Below, piece after piece: positions 19,125-20,135 of a stretch of DNA of 20,135 nt; position 1 is the stretch's first letter; each line of letters opens with the position of its first letter. Source of the DNA: Acanthaster planci (Eukaryota; Echinodermata; Asteroidea; Valvatida; Acanthasteridae). The notes beneath the pieces are model-generated. The model saw only the letters and a list, made by a program, of their open reading frames with translations. It did no database searches and was not told the origin of the DNA. The stretch spans positions 1 to 20,135 of the forward strand of contig NW_019091783.1 of assembly GCF_001949145.1 (NCBI RefSeq). The letters are read 5' to 3'. Position numbers and translations under genes: made by a program.

Positions 19125-19298
19125 TCCAGGGCAGTGAAATTTCCTTCGTTTTAGGGGTGGTCTGCTTTAGGTGAAAATTTCTTAAAATGTCATTGGTTAA
19201 CCCACTAAAAATTGAATGGAAAATGAAAGAGGACATGTGGAACATCATTTTTCTGTGCAGCCTGAACACCTGTGAGAGTTGTGAGTATTTTTAAAATA
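19125..19298 (-). repeat. Inverted repeat family, right copy
   Basis: On the minus strand it contains TTTTAAAAATACTCAC, CTCACAGGTGTTCAGGCTGC, CACATGTCCTCTTTCATTTT and CCAATGACATTTTAAGAAAT, matching the left copy. The pair encloses about 1.1 kb. Confidence 0.7.
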
Positions 19299-20032
19299 TT
19301 TTTGAAGTATGAGGATTTATCACTGCTGTCTATGTGAATTTATTTGTAGTAGTGCACCCATAGTACTGTTGCGCACCCGCAAATCTTGGAATTCTAGCGC
19401 CTCCTAGTTTTACTCGTTCTCGGTCCTTGCATTTGTCAGGGTCTCTTATTTAGCTCAGCTATGAATTATGGACATGTAGCAGAGACACTAATTTTGTATT
19501 AAGTTATTCATGCTGTACTCTGGCGTGATCCTCCACTCCTTTATCCTTGTGTTTTCTCTGCTCATTTTTGGCATGTCGAAATTCCCCTCCACGTGGCTTC
19601 GTGGTTGGGCGTGGTAAGGTTCCCTGAGATGCTAATGTTTGGAAACCTCAGACTTTGTAACTGTCAATCATTCGCCACTGATGACCGGGTAAGCACTTTC
19701 ACGGACCCGGCTCTACACTTTTTACACGAGACTTCTTATTCTGTATTTTACCTTTTTACACACGACACTTAGATACTTAGGCCTACACACGACTCTGCGG
19801 ATTCATAAAGCCTAGCTAGCCAAGGACGTTCATCACGAGCAGTTGGCACTTGGCAGGAAGTCATGTGACCCTTTGAGATGGAAAATTACAGGACCCGCTG
19901 ATTTTTGCATTGATACACACTACATCTTGGAGGAATATCCACGAGAGCTCTACGTGCGTGATGGTTTCATGGGCGCCCTCACCGTACCGTGAATGAGTTG
20001 CTCCGAAGTACATGCTATGGAATTCCATATCT
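19299..20032. other. Gene-free stretch
   Basis: Nothing that I can identify. A loose triple of ACACGA-ACTT (19724-19734, 19760-19770, 19787-19796) lies at 19.7-19.8 kb. Confidence 0.3.
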
Positions 20033-20061
20033 GCCGTCGTGCGTCGTCCGTCGTGCGTCGC
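20033..20061. repeat. Short tandem repeat of CGTCGTGCGTCGTC type
   Basis: About four units of CGTCGTG or CGTCGTC follow each other in a CpG-dense run. Similar strings are common inside invertebrate interspersed repeats, so the surrounding sequence may be part of one. Confidence 0.55.
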
Positions 20062-20135
20062 CTATCAAATGGGTTGCATAGGACATGCAAAAGCCGTTGT
20101 TTAACAAATGACAATGTGATGATTCCATTCAATTC

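Noticed and set aside
1-20135. CRISPR array, bacterial operon or phage system
   Set aside because: No regularly spaced identical repeats, no ribosome binding site-led gene runs; spliced gene structure and SINE show a eukaryotic genome.

Overview
The window looks like an intron-containing, AT-rich, transposon-laden animal genome. Signs are a two-exon gene with GT-AG splice sites, Kozak-type starts, AATAAA signals, a tRNA-derived SINE, hAT-like MITEs and a decayed DIRS-like retrotransposon. The mix and the kind of protein suggest a marine invertebrate, perhaps an echinoderm or related deuterostome. That placement is an inference from general familiarity, not proof.

Layout. 1-1476 (minus strand) is the 5' part of a broken DIRS-like retroelement: a gag-like reading frame, two shifted downstream frames and a non-coding terminus. 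The terminus occurs again at 2618-2865, where it begins three bases after the only N (2614), so an assembly join is suspected. Between them is AT-rich DNA with a palindromic repeat cluster and a CpG-richer, promoter-like patch. 2866-5200 holds no gene; it carries a tRNA-derived SINE on the minus strand, a two-copy tandem repeat with paired TGACGTCA palindromes, and a possible retroposon tail.

The one confident gene is on the plus strand: exon 1 at 5798-6541, a 1,720-base phase-0 intron, and exon 2 at 8262-8840. It encodes a 440-residue type II membrane protein with an N-terminal anchor, potential N-glycosylation sites and an I-D-T-D-G motif. It reads like a Golgi glycosyltransferase-type enzyme of a family I cannot name. 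A possible TATA box lies upstream and an AATAAA signal about 600 bases downstream.

From 9.8 to 11.05 kb there is a composite repeat. Two tandem copies of one unit are separated by a MITE, and part of the same arrangement, MITE included, is repeated in inverted orientation. 11.5-11.7 kb has a cluster of GGTGTTA/TAACACC motifs. 13.9-15.3 kb has a two-copy 122-base tandem and a decayed minisatellite, followed by a second hAT-like remnant. A tentative gene start lies on the minus strand at 16753 (AAG-ATG-GCGGCC context, 52 codons to a donor). 17.4-19.3 kb holds a repeat pair in inverted orientation. The end has a short GTCGT-type tandem. Long stretches between these show nothing I can interpret.

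I found no operon-like arrangement and no clear new multi-gene system. The most useful leads are the uncharacterised glycosyltransferase-like gene, the tentative minus-strand gene start, the composite inverted repeat, and the surplus of perfect TGACGTCA sites.
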